64,000 nt of DNA from Bacteroidota bacterium (GCA_963169455.1 CAUJDW010000114.1:22131-86130); one strand, 5' to 3'. Counted from the stretch's first letter, positions 43,089-52,389 are shown. Notes: generated from the sequence alone by a model not told the origin. A program made the numbers and translations.

Positions 43089-43472
43089 TCATTTCGAAGC
43101 TTTCCGGCGGGCCTTTTCCGCCCATTTTTTCATCCTGGCAGTTTCTGCCGCGGACAGTTTTTTATCCGGTTCTCGTTCCAGGAATTTGGCGGGCGGCATT
43201 TTGCCTTCCTCCAGCACTTTGACGATGCTTTCCAGCTTCTGGCTCTGCTCGGCAGCCGTCATTTCCGGCAGCAGGTCCCAGTTCAGTTTATTCTTGGCTT
43301 TATCCGATTTGGCCTCCGGGCTGTGGCATCCGTAACATTTGGCCTGGATGGTGGCATTCACTTTTTTGGGATATTTCAACGAAGCGGCGGCGGGTTCGTC
43401 GCCGGGCAGGCCCTTGCTTTGCAGGAAGAGCAGAGCAGGCAGGAAAAAGAGGTAAAACTTCAGGTTTTTCAT
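43089..43472 (-). CDS. Small haem-binding-domain protein (cytochrome c-like, exported)
   Basis: 127 residues with a signal peptide (LKFYLFFLPALLFLQ). CYGCH provides a CxxCH haem c attachment site at about residue 46-50, followed by KAKNKLNWDLLPEMT and EEGKMPPAKFLE, whose methionine is a likely axial ligand. This fits the haem-binding domain family found in Bacteroidota periplasmic proteins, roughly at its usual length. It probably carries electrons or senses redox state. An operator-like palindrome lies 65 bp upstream. Confidence 0.85.
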   Translation of the reverse strand: MKNLKFYLFFLPALLFLQSKGLPGDEPAAASLKYPKKVNATIQAKCYGCHSPEAKSDKAKNKLNWDLLPEMTAAEQSQKLESIVKVLEEGKMPPAKFLEREPDKKLSAAETARMKKWAEKARRKASK

Positions 43473-43536
43473 CGGCTGAACGTTGTTTTATGGTTATTGA
43501 AAAGTTCCATGTGCAATAGCTGTTTGCCAGGGGAGC

Positions 43537-43552
43537 TTACTAAAATTAGTAA
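43537..43552. promoter_or_regulatory. Palindrome upstream of the haem-binding gene
   Basis: TTACTAA-AA-TTAGTAA, a perfect 16-nt palindrome, lies 65 bp ahead of the start codon on the minus strand. Its size and symmetry fit a dimeric repressor site; no regulator is assigned. Confidence 0.4.
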
Positions 43553-43631
43553 AAACTCCTTTTCAGCCAAGCGGGCGGAAGAATAATTAATCAACTATCT
43601 TTAAGGTTCTGCAAAAAGCCCGTTCAAGGAA

Positions 43632-44021
43632 ATGAGCGCTATTATACCCATACCGCCCTTATCATGGGCTTTCCCCCTCGTTTGTTCACTGTCTGCCTGC
43701 CGGCAGGAGCAGGCGGCAAAACAACAGTCAAGGGCCGGTGAAGCCCTCCTGGGCAGCCTGCTCCGGAACAACCCCGGCCTTGAAGGCGTTGGCCAGCTTC
43801 TGATTGCCTTCAGTGAAACAGCCGGCTCTTTCCAGGGGTGTTGGAAGGCTTTGAAAAGAAAGACGGGTAAAGTGCCGCGGCCCGCCGGCCCCACCCTTGG
43901 CTGCATCGCCATGGACAAGGAAGCGGTAGTGCGCCTCATCCGCTGGCTCGACCCTGCGCTATCCCCCCGGTTCGCGATGGGGGATTATGGCGGGCTTAAG
44001 AGCCTGCGCATTATGAATTAG
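43632..44021 (+). pseudogene. Degenerate L,D-transpeptidase-like gene
   Basis: 129 residues. It starts with a hydrophobic segment and lipobox-like LSAC, then loses similarity until the end, where PTLGCIAMDKEAVVRLIRWLDP resembles the catalytic-cysteine end of YkuD-type domains (S/T-x-GCIAL). The conserved His and Ser before the cysteine and most of the fold (normally over 130 residues) are absent. It is best read as a gene with a large internal deletion, though a small unknown lipoprotein cannot be excluded. Confidence 0.4.
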
Positions 44022-44045
44022 AAACATTACCTGAAAACAGACACC

Positions 44046-44546
44046 ATGGCGGACGCTCATATTCGCTGTTTTTCCTGTGGGGCCGAGGCGCCTGATATCG
44101 AGGGCCCTGTGCATCGCTATCTGGCTTCCACGCCCGGTTGCTGGGCCCGCTTTACCGAGTTGTCGGCCCGCGAATACCAGGACGTCAACTTCATGCGCTG
44201 TCATCAGCTGACGGTGGACAGCTATGCCGTGCAGCATCCCGGCGAGCCTTCACCCCAGACAATACAATCGGTAGCGGTGCATCTGGCCAGCCTGTACATG
44301 GTGCTGGAGCGCAACCTGCCGATGCGGGAAGCCACGGGCTTCATCCAGCAACTGGCTCAGCACAAGGCCGCTTTTTTCTGGCTGGAACCGCCGGAAAACA
44401 AGGGGGCTATCACCGTTGTGGATGTCTGGAGAACCGAAAACGTCCAGGCGCACCTGCAGGCCGTGCGCGCCTGGGCGGAGTCGGCCTGGGCGGCCTGGGC
44501 AGCCCATCACGAGCAGGTGAAGGCCTGGGCGGGGTTGGTGCAGTAG
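44046..44546 (+). CDS. DUF5946 family protein
   Basis: 166 residues, cytoplasmic. RCFSCGAEAPDIEGPVHRYLASTPGCWARF near the start carries a CxxC pair and the conserved H-x-Y-x-x-x-x-x-x-C-W pattern of DUF5946; HQLTVDSYAVQHPGEPSPQ and HLASLYMVLE follow. The C-terminus is Trp/Ala-rich (WAESAWAAWAAHHEQVKAWAG). Metal binding through Cys/His is likely, but the role is unknown. Usual length for the family. Confidence 0.85.
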   Translation: MADAHIRCFSCGAEAPDIEGPVHRYLASTPGCWARFTELSAREYQDVNFMRCHQLTVDSYAVQHPGEPSPQTIQSVAVHLASLYMVLERNLPMREATGFIQQLAQHKAAFFWLEPPENKGAITVVDVWRTENVQAHLQAVRAWAESAWAAWAAHHEQVKAWAGLVQ

Positions 44547-44564
44547 GCAGAGCTTTGGGGGGGT

Positions 44565-44633
44565 GGTTACAGGTTCAGGTTACAGGTTACAGGTTACAGG
44601 TTTCAGGTTACAGGTTTCAGGTTTCAGGTTTCG
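44565..44633. repeat. Heptamer microsatellite (GGTTWCA)10
   Basis: Ten near-perfect 7-bp units GGTTACA or GGTTTCA, one shortened to 6 bp, follow the DUF5946 gene and a G7 run (44557-44563). Confidence 0.9.
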
Positions 44634-44700
44634 GGCGCCCCGTAAATGCCAGGTTATTAGGGTTACTTGTAACGTTAAGTAGTTGGACATATTTAGCAGA

Positions 44701-44740
44701 ACAATATAACAATATAACAATATAACAATATAACAATATA
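44701..44740. repeat. Octamer microsatellite (ACAATATA)5
   Basis: Five exact 8-bp units. The complement TATATTGT shares the TATATTG core of the array at 28215-28310. Together with the heptamers at 44565 it occupies much of the 375-bp gap 44547-44921, which has no credible gene. Confidence 0.9.
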
Positions 44741-44921
44741 ACCCTAGCCCCAGAAACAAGGCTATTGACGCCGTATTTCCGAAGCAGTATGAGTTAAAAT
44801 AAATGTGTCCAACTGCTTATCCGGAACTTTTAACCCTCCCCGCTGCGAGCCCTTCCTGACATTTCATTCCTTATCCTTAACTTGCATCCCGCCTTTGGAA
44901 ACCAGCGAAAAAAAATGGCCC

Positions 44922-46112
44922 ATGGACATGTCCTGTAACTTCTTTTGGAAAACAACTATCTCTCCGGCATGGAGGAAGGCTTCAAACCACCGATATGGAG
45001 CCTTAAGCGGCTCCCCGCATTTTTTTGGAGCGCTAGCTTTTTTCACAACAATTCTTCTGGCGCCTTTTGTACTTCCCGCCCAGCACCAGCCCGTGTTGCC
45101 CGGGTTGGAAGGCGACGAACTGGCCCAGGCCGTGCAGGACAATTACCGGCCCGCTTCCGTGTTGCTGTTTTCCAATGCGCGGGATACCCTCTTCGCCCGT
45201 ATCGATGGGCGCAACGACAGCCTAAGCTGCGTGTACTCCGGCTACACCATTTACCTGGACCCCACGCAGGACCCCACGCAGGATGCTTTCGCCAAGGGCA
45301 TCAACACCGAGCACACCTACCCCCGCGCCTTCGGAGCGGATCAGGAGCCGGCGATTGCCGACATGCACCACCTTTTCCCCACCCGGGAGGATGTAAACGC
45401 AGCCCGCGCCAACCTGCCCTTTATGGAAATACCCGATGCCCAAACCCAGAGCTGGTTTTACCTGGGCCAACAGATGAGCGGCATTCCATCCAGCAATATC
45501 GATCTGTACAGCGAGTTCCGCAGCACCGGCTTCGAACCCCCGGAGGCCCACAAAGGCAACGTGGCCCGCGCAATGTTTTACTTCTACACCGTTTACCGGC
45601 CCGAGGCCGAGGCCGCCGATCCCGGCTACTTCTGGCAGCAGCGGGAAACCCTCTGCCAGTGGCACGCCCTCGACCCTGTTGACAGCGGAGAGTGGGCCCG
45701 CACCTGGGCCATCGCCGCCTACCAGGACGACAAGCCCAACCCCTTTGTCCTGGACTGTACCCTGGCCAGCCGCTGTTACTGCGAGGGCATTATCGACCCC
45801 TGCATCCCCGTAGTTTCAGCACAGGAGCCTTCCAGAGCCGGAACGCTGGAACTATGGGTTTATCCAAATCCCGCACAGGGCGAGGCCCTTCTGCAGTGCC
45901 GCCTGCCGGTAGGCGGCGCGGTGCAGTTGCAGCTCTTCGACGCTTCCGGCAGCAGGTTGCTACGGCAGGAGCTGGGCTACCTGCCTGCGGGGCTGCATGG
46001 TTTTCCCCTTAAACTGGAAGCCTCAGGCGGGCCTTTCCTGCTTTGCCAGGTGTTGCTTTCTCATGAAGGAGGGATGGCCGTGGGGGTTGAGAAAGTCGTG
46101 GTGGTAAAGTGA
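44922..46112 (+). CDS. Secreted endonuclease I with T9SS sorting domain
   Basis: 396 residues from ATG 44922; the frame is open from 44805, so the exact start is unsure. A hydrophobic segment FFGALAFFTTILLAPFVLPA is the export signal after a long n-region. The EndA/NucM core shows YSGYTIYLD, INTEHTYPRAFGAD and DMHHLFPTREDVNAARANLPF, which give the catalytic His and metal ligands of this non-specific nuclease family. The tail ELWVYPNPAQGEALLQ ... is a T9SS sorting domain. Likely degrades extracellular DNA for nutrients. Confidence 0.85.
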   Translation: MDMSCNFFWKTTISPAWRKASNHRYGALSGSPHFFGALAFFTTILLAPFVLPAQHQPVLPGLEGDELAQAVQDNYRPASVLLFSNARDTLFARIDGRNDSLSCVYSGYTIYLDPTQDPTQDAFAKGINTEHTYPRAFGADQEPAIADMHHLFPTREDVNAARANLPFMEIPDAQTQSWFYLGQQMSGIPSSNIDLYSEFRSTGFEPPEAHKGNVARAMFYFYTVYRPEAEAADPGYFWQQRETLCQWHALDPVDSGEWARTWAIAAYQDDKPNPFVLDCTLASRCYCEGIIDPCIPVVSAQEPSRAGTLELWVYPNPAQGEALLQCRLPVGGAVQLQLFDASGSRLLRQELGYLPAGLHGFPLKLEASGGPFLLCQVLLSHEGGMAVGVEKVVVVK

Positions 46113-46384
46113 TTGGAGGCAGCGCGGCTGTTTCCTCCAATGCAGCCAAAGCGGCCTGCGCCGGAAAGCCAGGGGCATTGATGTGTTCGTAAAAAAATAC
46201 CAGCCGCACAAGGCCCTGATGGTTGGTTCGGAGGGGCTTCCCTGGCAGCAGTTTCTGGCCATGAGCCCCATGGATATGTTTGGTTGAACCCCAAGGTGCG
46301 GAGTGTAAAAAGCTTAGCTTTGCATAAGCTTTGCGTACTCCGCGCCTCGGCGGTTTAACAAGCGCCGGCAAGGCCGGCCTTTCC

Positions 46385-47275
46385 TCAATACTTCACGATC
46401 AGTTCGAAGGCCTCGCTTTTTTCATCCATATTCAGCATGGGCACTTTGATGCGGACGGTATTGCCGTCGATGATCTCGGCCTCCTTGAGGTTGACCTTTT
46501 TTACCTTTTTCGGGAAGTGGATCACGTATTCGTATTCCATGGCGCCCATGAACATCTGCATCATCTGCATGGATTCCTGGTCTTCTTCCGAAAGCAGGTT
46601 CGGGTCGGCCGGGGGGCGGGTAATGCGGAATTCCTTCTTGCTGAGGCTGTAGGTGGGGTTCTGCCCCGCCATCATCTTCATCATGGCGTCCTGGGTGGGG
46701 TCCCCTTCGGAGCCTCTGCCTCCCAGTGAAGACAAGGTGCTGAGCACATCCTGGCCGACATTGAGGGCGTCCGCGTCTTCGAATTCCTGGATCAGGCTGA
46801 AGAAGTAGATGTTTTCAGCTTCGCTCATCTTCAGGCGCAGCTGGCTGTTGAGCAGGGTCTGCACCAGGCCCTGGAGGCTTTTTTTCTCCTCCGGGGAGAT
46901 TTCATCGTCATCCGATTCGGCCAGGGCCTGCCACATCTGGTCTTCCGTCAGGCCCTCTTTTTGCATGGCTTCCATGAGAAGGGGGCGGAAAGCAATGAGG
47001 GTGTCGACATTGTCCCGCTTCATCAGGCCGGAGAACATTTTGTCGATGTCATCCGTGTTTTCCCCTTCATCGGCCCCGGCGGGCTCCTCCAGGGTGATAT
47101 CAGTGCTGTCCTGGGATTCCTCCGCCATTTTCATAAAAGGCATGATGGCGCTCATATCAATTTTCCATTCCCGGCGCAGAGAGCCGTCCTGGCTGATCCA
47201 TATTTCTTCCGTAGTGCTGCAACTGCTGAAAAACAGCGCGAAACCAATGCTGAAAAACAAAAGCCATGTTTTCAT
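46385..47275 (-). CDS. Hypothetical lipoprotein
   Basis: 296 residues. Lipobox FFSSC (Cys19) after a typical signal. The mature part starts STTEEIWISQDGSLRREWKIDMS and is rich in Asp/Glu/Met with predicted helices (about 60-180), ending in strand-like VIHFPKKVKKVNLKEAEI and NTVRIKVPMLNM. Similar lipoproteins occur in Bacteroidota without known function. It stands alone; the neighbour upstream is divergent. Confidence 0.75.
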   Translation of the reverse strand: MKTWLLFFSIGFALFFSSCSTTEEIWISQDGSLRREWKIDMSAIMPFMKMAEESQDSTDITLEEPAGADEGENTDDIDKMFSGLMKRDNVDTLIAFRPLLMEAMQKEGLTEDQMWQALAESDDDEISPEEKKSLQGLVQTLLNSQLRLKMSEAENIYFFSLIQEFEDADALNVGQDVLSTLSSLGGRGSEGDPTQDAMMKMMAGQNPTYSLSKKEFRITRPPADPNLLSEEDQESMQMMQMFMGAMEYEYVIHFPKKVKKVNLKEAEIIDGNTVRIKVPMLNMDEKSEAFELIVKY

Positions 47276-47478
47276 CGAACAGATTTTTTGTGTGATAAAA
47301 ATGCTGGCGCCCTGCGTTTTTCGGCATCACCGCTTTGACGCAGGACGGATGCTTTTCTCCGCATGGAGAACTGCCTCCAAAAGATCGTGCAAAATAGCAA
47401 TAAAGCGTCAGGCTGCATAAATTTTCAGGTGCTTGCCCTTGTTTTGAAGCCTGGTGCAGCGGGCGGGGGTTTGGGTGG

Positions 47479-47506
47479 TTACAGCTTACAGGGTTGCAAG
47501 TTGCAG
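47479..47506. repeat. Degenerate heptamer repeat
   Basis: Four 7-bp units TTACAGC, TTACAGG, GTTGCAA and GTTGCAG adjoin the left end of the palindromic repeat at 47507. They resemble the GGTTACA array at 44565. Confidence 0.6.
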
Positions 47507-47564
47507 GCAAGTCACGGGGTGGCTTGCCTTGATTTAGCTGAAGTTCAGCCACCCCGTGACTTGC
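47507..47564. repeat. Dispersed palindromic repeat family 1, copy B
   Basis: GCAAGTCACGGGGTGGCT (47507-47524) and its perfect 18-bp complement (47547-47564) surround TGCCTTGATTTAGCTGAAGTTC. The interior is nearly identical to the copy at 63584. The surrounding gap 47276-47720 carries no credible gene; open frames there come from the repeat. Confidence 0.88.
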
Positions 47565-47720
47565 CCGGTTCGCAGAGTTGGCCTCCCTGTCTCCATGGAG
47601 GTAAAGGTTTTTTATCCACCTCCGCGGGCCGAAGCCGCCATGGTGGGCGAAGGCCCGGCTGAGCTTCCTGTGGCAAACTTTACATTTATTTAAAAGCCAT
47701 GCCTTAGCTTTAAGGCAAAA

Positions 47721-49040
47721 ATGAAGCGCTTTACCTCATCATTTGCCCTGTTTCTGCTTTTTGGAAGCCAATTGGTTGCCCAGTCCGGCCTCCTGCAATC
47801 GGGCCCCATGCTGGGCTACAACGAGATGCGGGAAGTATTGCTGTGGGTGCAGACGAACGCCCCGGCTACCGTGCAGTTTGCCTACTGGCCGGAAGCCGAG
47901 CCGGAAAACCGCCTGCTGACGGCAGAAAAATTGACGCTGAAAGAAGAGGCCTTCACCGCCAAACTCCCGGCCGGCCAGGTGGAACCGGGAACGAAGTACC
48001 AGTACGAACTGCTGATCAACGGCAAAGCCGTAAAGCTGCCGTACCCCACAGAATTCGAAACCCAGATGCTCTGGCAATGGCGCACCGGCCCGCCCGCTTT
48101 TAAAGTGGCCATCGGCAGTTGCGCCTACGTGAATGAAACGGAATACGACCGCCCCGGCAAGCCCTACGGCAGCGACTACCAGATATTCCGGAGCATCCAC
48201 GCGCAGCGCCCCGACGCCATGATCTGGCTGGGGGACAACACCTACCTGCGCGAGGCCGACTGGTTCTCCCGCACCGGCATCCTGCACCGCTACACCCACA
48301 CCCGCAGCCTGCCGGAAATGCAGCCCCTGCTGGCCTCCACCCACCACTACGCCATCTGGGACGACCACGACTTCGGCCCCAACAATTCTGACCGCAGCTT
48401 TATCCACAAGGACAAAACCCTGGAAGCTTTCCGCCTCTTCTGGGGCAACCCCTGCTTCGGCCTGCCGGGGCAGGGAGGCGTCACCTCCTTTTTCCAGTAT
48501 AACGACATCGAGTTTTTCCTGCTGGACAACCGCTACTTCCGCAGCCCCAACAAGCGCCAAAGCGGCGAGGCTACCATGCTGGGTAAGGAACAACTGGAAT
48601 GGCTGATCGACGCCCTGGCCGGCAGCTATGCCCCCTTCAAGATGGTGTGCATCGGCGGACAGGTGCTCAACACCGCTCCCGGCGAGGAGAACTACGCCGA
48701 CCATTTCAAGGAAGAGCAGGCCTACCTGCTGCAGCGCATCGAAGAGGAGAACATCAAAAACGTCATCTTCCTCACCGGCGACCGCCACCATACCACCATG
48801 AGCAAATACGTCAACGCCAGAGGCAACACAGTTTACGACCTCACGGTTTCCAGCCTGACGGCCGGCGTTTACGCCGCCCAGGAGAACAACACCCTGCTGA
48901 TGGAAGGGACCTATGTGGCCAAACACAACTTCGGCCTGCTGGAATTCTCCGGCCCCCGCCTGGAGCGCAGGCTCACCATCCGCGTCCTGGATGCGGACGG
49001 GCAGGAGCAGTGGGTAAGGGAGATCGCATCGGAGAAGTAA
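47721..49040 (+). CDS. PhoD-type alkaline phosphatase/phosphodiesterase
   Basis: 439 residues. Signal peptide MKRFTSSFALFLLFGSQLVA; a fibronectin-like N-terminal domain (about 30-125, GYNEMREVLLWVQTNAP); then the metallophosphatase domain with IGSCAYV, DAMIWLGDNTYLREADW, HYAIWDDHDFGPNNSD and FLTGDRHHTTM, which supply the metal-binding Asp, Asn and His residues of PhoD enzymes. Typically Ca/Fe-dependent phosphomono- or diesterases at the cell surface, giving phosphate supply. Confidence 0.92.
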   Translation: MKRFTSSFALFLLFGSQLVAQSGLLQSGPMLGYNEMREVLLWVQTNAPATVQFAYWPEAEPENRLLTAEKLTLKEEAFTAKLPAGQVEPGTKYQYELLINGKAVKLPYPTEFETQMLWQWRTGPPAFKVAIGSCAYVNETEYDRPGKPYGSDYQIFRSIHAQRPDAMIWLGDNTYLREADWFSRTGILHRYTHTRSLPEMQPLLASTHHYAIWDDHDFGPNNSDRSFIHKDKTLEAFRLFWGNPCFGLPGQGGVTSFFQYNDIEFFLLDNRYFRSPNKRQSGEATMLGKEQLEWLIDALAGSYAPFKMVCIGGQVLNTAPGEENYADHFKEEQAYLLQRIEEENIKNVIFLTGDRHHTTMSKYVNARGNTVYDLTVSSLTAGVYAAQENNTLLMEGTYVAKHNFGLLEFSGPRLERRLTIRVLDADGQEQWVREIASEK

Positions 49041-49156
49041 GGCGGGCGTTATGCCTTGAGTAATCCTTCTAACTGGCGAAAAGGAATTGCAAAAGTCCGG
49101 CAATGGGGCAGCGGTTTGGAGTGGGCAGGGTATTTTCCGCATATACCTACTCATTT

Positions 49157-50566
49157 CTACTTCCCCCTCCCCCGCTGCTCCCAAACTTTCATCAGCCAGG
49201 CCCTTTCCGCCAGGGGTTGGGTGCTTTCTATCTGAGCCCTGACCTTTTCGCGTTTCCCGGGTTTGTCGTTCAGTATCTGGACGAGCAGGTTGCAAAAGTT
49301 GAGGTAGGTGTTTTTAAGGGCCGGCGAAATCTTCCGGTTGCGCCGCAGGAATACGGAGAAAGATGCCATGAGGGAGAGCAGCGATTCGACCTCATCGCTT
49401 TCGTAGTAGGTTTTTGCCAGCACGGTGCGCGAACCGATGTGGTAGAACAGGTCCGAAAAATTCAACTGGCTGAGGTGTGAAAGCACTTCGCCATACTGTT
49501 CCTTCTGGTATAACAGCTCGGCCAGGTTGAAATGCAGCGCATCCGCCCGCGACTGTGGGGCGAGCTTCCCGCTGTACTCCCGGATGAAGCGCTCCGCCCA
49601 AGCGTAATCTTTCTGCCGCAGGGCTAGTTTGACTACGTTGGTGTAGGTCCAGTGCGACAGATAACCTTCCTCGAACAGAGATTCGTCGGATATGCCCTGC
49701 ATGTACAACCCGAGCACGGTAGGCACATATTCCTCCTTTCCCTGCCTGATCCGGCGGGCGCAGAAGTTTATGGCGTACAGGTAGGCCTCCCGGCGTTCGA
49801 GGGGTTGTATCTTTTCGAAATGCTGGAGCATCAGTTCGATCAATCTGGAAAAATGGGCGTCGCTGTCCTGAGCAAGCGAGCGGTAGATGTGGAGGTAAAT
49901 GTCGGCCAGGGGAATGCGTTCCGGCTGCTGTTCCAGAAAACGGCAAACCTCCTCGATGAACGAAAGCTCATAGTCGGCCGAAATGATAGCCTGGCGGTTG
50001 AGCATTTCGCAACTGTATTTCAGCTTCTGAATGAAGTACGACTGGTCGAGGGCGTCGGCGGCCTGCTGAAGGTGGGGGTCAAAACTGCGCACCTGCTGCC
50101 GGATGAAGTGCCTGCTGGCTGCCTCCGCCAGTTCGTGGCGGTAGCGCAGGCCGTCCGTATCTATTAGGGCGCCCTCCAGTTCGCCCTCCACCTTGCGGTA
50201 CAGGAAATGGTAGTGCTTCTCCAGTTTGCGTTCTGAAAATTCGTTCAGCAAATTGCAGTTCTGCCGCTGGGGGTTGCGCAGAAAACGCTGGGTTCCGATA
50301 AACTGTTCGGCCAGCTTGAGCAGGTAATTCATCCAGTAGCCGAATTGCCGTCCGTCAAAAGGCCCGCCGCCGGCAACGGCCTTCCACGCCTGCTCCTTTG
50401 ACATGGCCGGGGAGGAAAAGCCCGGCGCATAAGGCCTCAGATAGGACGCAAACCTGATCAGCTCCTCACTTTTATTGAAAAAAGGCGAAGCCACAAAATC
50501 CTCAAATTGCCGCCATTCCCCGGGATCGAAGGTGGATAAGAGTTGCAACAGCTTGCTGTTTTTCAT
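49157..50566 (-). CDS. Conserved helical protein of unknown function (Saprospiria-type)
   Basis: 469 residues, no signal peptide. The start, STFDPGEWRQFEDFVASPFFNKSEEL, is shared by a multicopy family in Lewinella-like bacteria. The rest is helix-rich with TPR-like spacing (for example HFNLAELLYQKEQYGEVLSHL and AERFIREYSGKL). It is probably a cytoplasmic scaffold. No enzyme motif is visible. The gene reads away from the dockerin-like gene across an AT-rich gap. Confidence 0.75.
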   Translation of the reverse strand: MKNSKLLQLLSTFDPGEWRQFEDFVASPFFNKSEELIRFASYLRPYAPGFSSPAMSKEQAWKAVAGGGPFDGRQFGYWMNYLLKLAEQFIGTQRFLRNPQRQNCNLLNEFSERKLEKHYHFLYRKVEGELEGALIDTDGLRYRHELAEAASRHFIRQQVRSFDPHLQQAADALDQSYFIQKLKYSCEMLNRQAIISADYELSFIEEVCRFLEQQPERIPLADIYLHIYRSLAQDSDAHFSRLIELMLQHFEKIQPLERREAYLYAINFCARRIRQGKEEYVPTVLGLYMQGISDESLFEEGYLSHWTYTNVVKLALRQKDYAWAERFIREYSGKLAPQSRADALHFNLAELLYQKEQYGEVLSHLSQLNFSDLFYHIGSRTVLAKTYYESDEVESLLSLMASFSVFLRRNRKISPALKNTYLNFCNLLVQILNDKPGKREKVRAQIESTQPLAERAWLMKVWEQRGRGK

Positions 50567-50594
50567 GAATTTGGCGATTTTTATTTAGCCTGAA

Positions 50595-50626
50595 TTTGTG
50601 CAGAATGCGAAAAAACACCTACTTTG
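50595..50626 (+). promoter_or_regulatory. Possible promoter for the dockerin-like gene
   Basis: TTTG (50595-50598)-N21-TACTTTG (50620-50626) approximates the Bacteroidota promoter and lies in an AT-rich gap 86 bp before ATG 50712. The -7 element is one base short of consensus. Confidence 0.35.
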
Positions 50627-50711
50627 TATTACGATTTTCATTAATTTGTTTTGTTATAAAAAACTGAAATACAAATAGATGTAAAATTAATTTAACAAAA
50701 TTACAAAATAG

Positions 50712-51944
50712 ATGAACAGCTTCATTCCTGAAAAATACGAAAAAATGTATTTGATGCGCCCTGCCCCGGGGGCTATATTTGTATCAGAATTACAAACAAA
50801 GCGATCTTTGAAACGCGAGATAATAAAAATACTGGGGGTTGTTGTGCTGAGTTTCCTGGCGGGGATGCCATCCCTGCATGCTCAGGAAATATGGCCCGGT
50901 GACGTCAATAACAACGGCATCGTCAACAACATCGATGTATTGTACTGGGCGCTCGCCAAAGACGCATCCGGCCCGGCCCGGGCGGAAGTCAGCAGCGAGT
51001 GGACGGCGCAACCCATCGGCGAACTCTGGGGGCAGGTATTCCCGGACGGGCTCAACTTCGCCTACGCCGACTGCAATGGCGACGGAGCCGTAACGGATGA
51101 CGACCTGGCGGTAATCACCGCCAACTACCGCCTGTCTCACGGGCTCGTTGCTCCCGACGAGTACTTCCTCGGCAATGCCGGCGAAGACCCGGTGCTGAAA
51201 ATTCAGGCCGCCGACCCGCTCACGGAATCGGGCGCCGAAGAAGAAGTGCTGCTTTCCCTTGGCGAGGAAGGAGACTCCATTTATAACTTTTTCGGGATCG
51301 CCTTCGTAGTGAAGTTCGATACCGAATACATCAAGGATTCTCCGGGCAGCAGCAACCAGAACTTCTCCTTCGCCTTCACCCCCGACAGTTGGATCGACGG
51401 GCAGGGCACGCAGATGGCCAAGGAATTTCTTTTCGTGGACGACGAAAACGGGGTGGCGGAAATGGCGATCTACCGGAAAAACGCAGCCGATCCCGTTCCA
51501 AGCGGGGCCGGAGCCGTCGGAAAGTTCACCATCGTCATGGAAGACATCATCGTCGGGCTGGTCGAACTGAATACGGACAGCATCCGGCTGATCGACAACC
51601 AGTTGGAAAGTGTCAAAATCGCTCCTTCCAACACCGGCCTGGCTGAAGATTCCCTGCTGGTCGACAGCCGGGAGGCGATGCCGGAAAAGGACGAAGTACT
51701 GGTGTATCCCAACCCGGCAGGCGACTTGATAACCATCGAACTGAAATCGGCGGCTGCCGATGCACGGATTCAAAAAGTGAGCCTGTTCACCATGAGCGGG
51801 CAGCTTATTGACAGCCTGAACGCTTCGCGGCCTGCAGCCAAAGCGATGGCTAGCCTGAACGGGCTGCCACAAGGGTTGTACCTGCTGAAAATCGAGACCG
51901 ACAGGGGCATTTTCCTGCGAAAAGCCGTAAAAATGCCCAGATAA
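50712..51944 (+). CDS. T9SS-secreted protein with dockerin-type calcium repeats
   Basis: 410 residues. A long n-region precedes the signal core (IIKILGVVVLSFLAGMPSLHAQ); an internal ATG at 50745 or 50754 may be the real start. Two EF-hand-like dockerin loops follow: DVNNNGIVNNID (about 61-72) and DCNGDGAVTDDD (about 118-129), each with Asp/Asn ligands at calcium positions. A cohesin-like beta domain (about 150-310) and a T9SS sorting domain (EVLVYPNPAGDLITIELK) follow. It probably assembles or binds at the surface. Confidence 0.82.
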   Translation: MNSFIPEKYEKMYLMRPAPGAIFVSELQTKRSLKREIIKILGVVVLSFLAGMPSLHAQEIWPGDVNNNGIVNNIDVLYWALAKDASGPARAEVSSEWTAQPIGELWGQVFPDGLNFAYADCNGDGAVTDDDLAVITANYRLSHGLVAPDEYFLGNAGEDPVLKIQAADPLTESGAEEEVLLSLGEEGDSIYNFFGIAFVVKFDTEYIKDSPGSSNQNFSFAFTPDSWIDGQGTQMAKEFLFVDDENGVAEMAIYRKNAADPVPSGAGAVGKFTIVMEDIIVGLVELNTDSIRLIDNQLESVKIAPSNTGLAEDSLLVDSREAMPEKDEVLVYPNPAGDLITIELKSAAADARIQKVSLFTMSGQLIDSLNASRPAAKAMASLNGLPQGLYLLKIETDRGIFLRKAVKMPR

Positions 51945-52389
51945 ACAGCAAATTATAATTCCATGAACATTTTTTAAAGACGGCCTTCATAATCCCATTT
52001 TTTTCAAATGCAGTTGTAATCCCATGAACATCGTCCGACAGAAAGTAGCCCCCGGGCTGATTTCTGCGGGCAGATGAAAAAAGAAACCAGAAATCCTTTT
52101 GAAAACAAAAAATATTCCCAAAGGTGTGGGCGCCCCGAAAATATGATTATCCCAAATTCCGGTTTTATTCCCGTTTGACATCCGCCCACACCCTTTTTTC
52201 CCAGAAACGAACATACTATCCGATTCTCATGAATAGCGGGGCTGGGAAGCCAGCCCCTTTTTTTTTCTTCCCCCAACTGGCAAACCCCGGGCCTTCAAAG
52301 GAACTGGCCTGCCCTGTTCCAATGCCGCCCCCAGCCTGAATCCGGCATCCTTCTCCACAAATCAGTTGTTTAAAAAAAATTATAATCCA
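51945..52389. other. Intergenic region with hairpins and repeated start-like sequences
   Basis: 445 bp, no credible gene. It contains CCATGAACAT twice (51962-51971 and 52022-52031), each preceded by a TAATYC-type sequence like the one that precedes the real start of the next gene (TAATCCAATGAAAAT, 52383). GGTGTGGGCG (52123-52132) pairs with CGCCCACACC (52183-52192), followed by CTTTTTT. A separate terminator lies at 52238. A small transcript is possible. Confidence 0.55.
52238..52268 (+). terminator. Intrinsic terminator
   Basis: GGGGCTGG (52238-52245), tetraloop GAAG and CCAGCCCC (52250-52257) followed by nine Ts. It could end the dockerin-like transcript or a small RNA in the gap. Confidence 0.88.
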
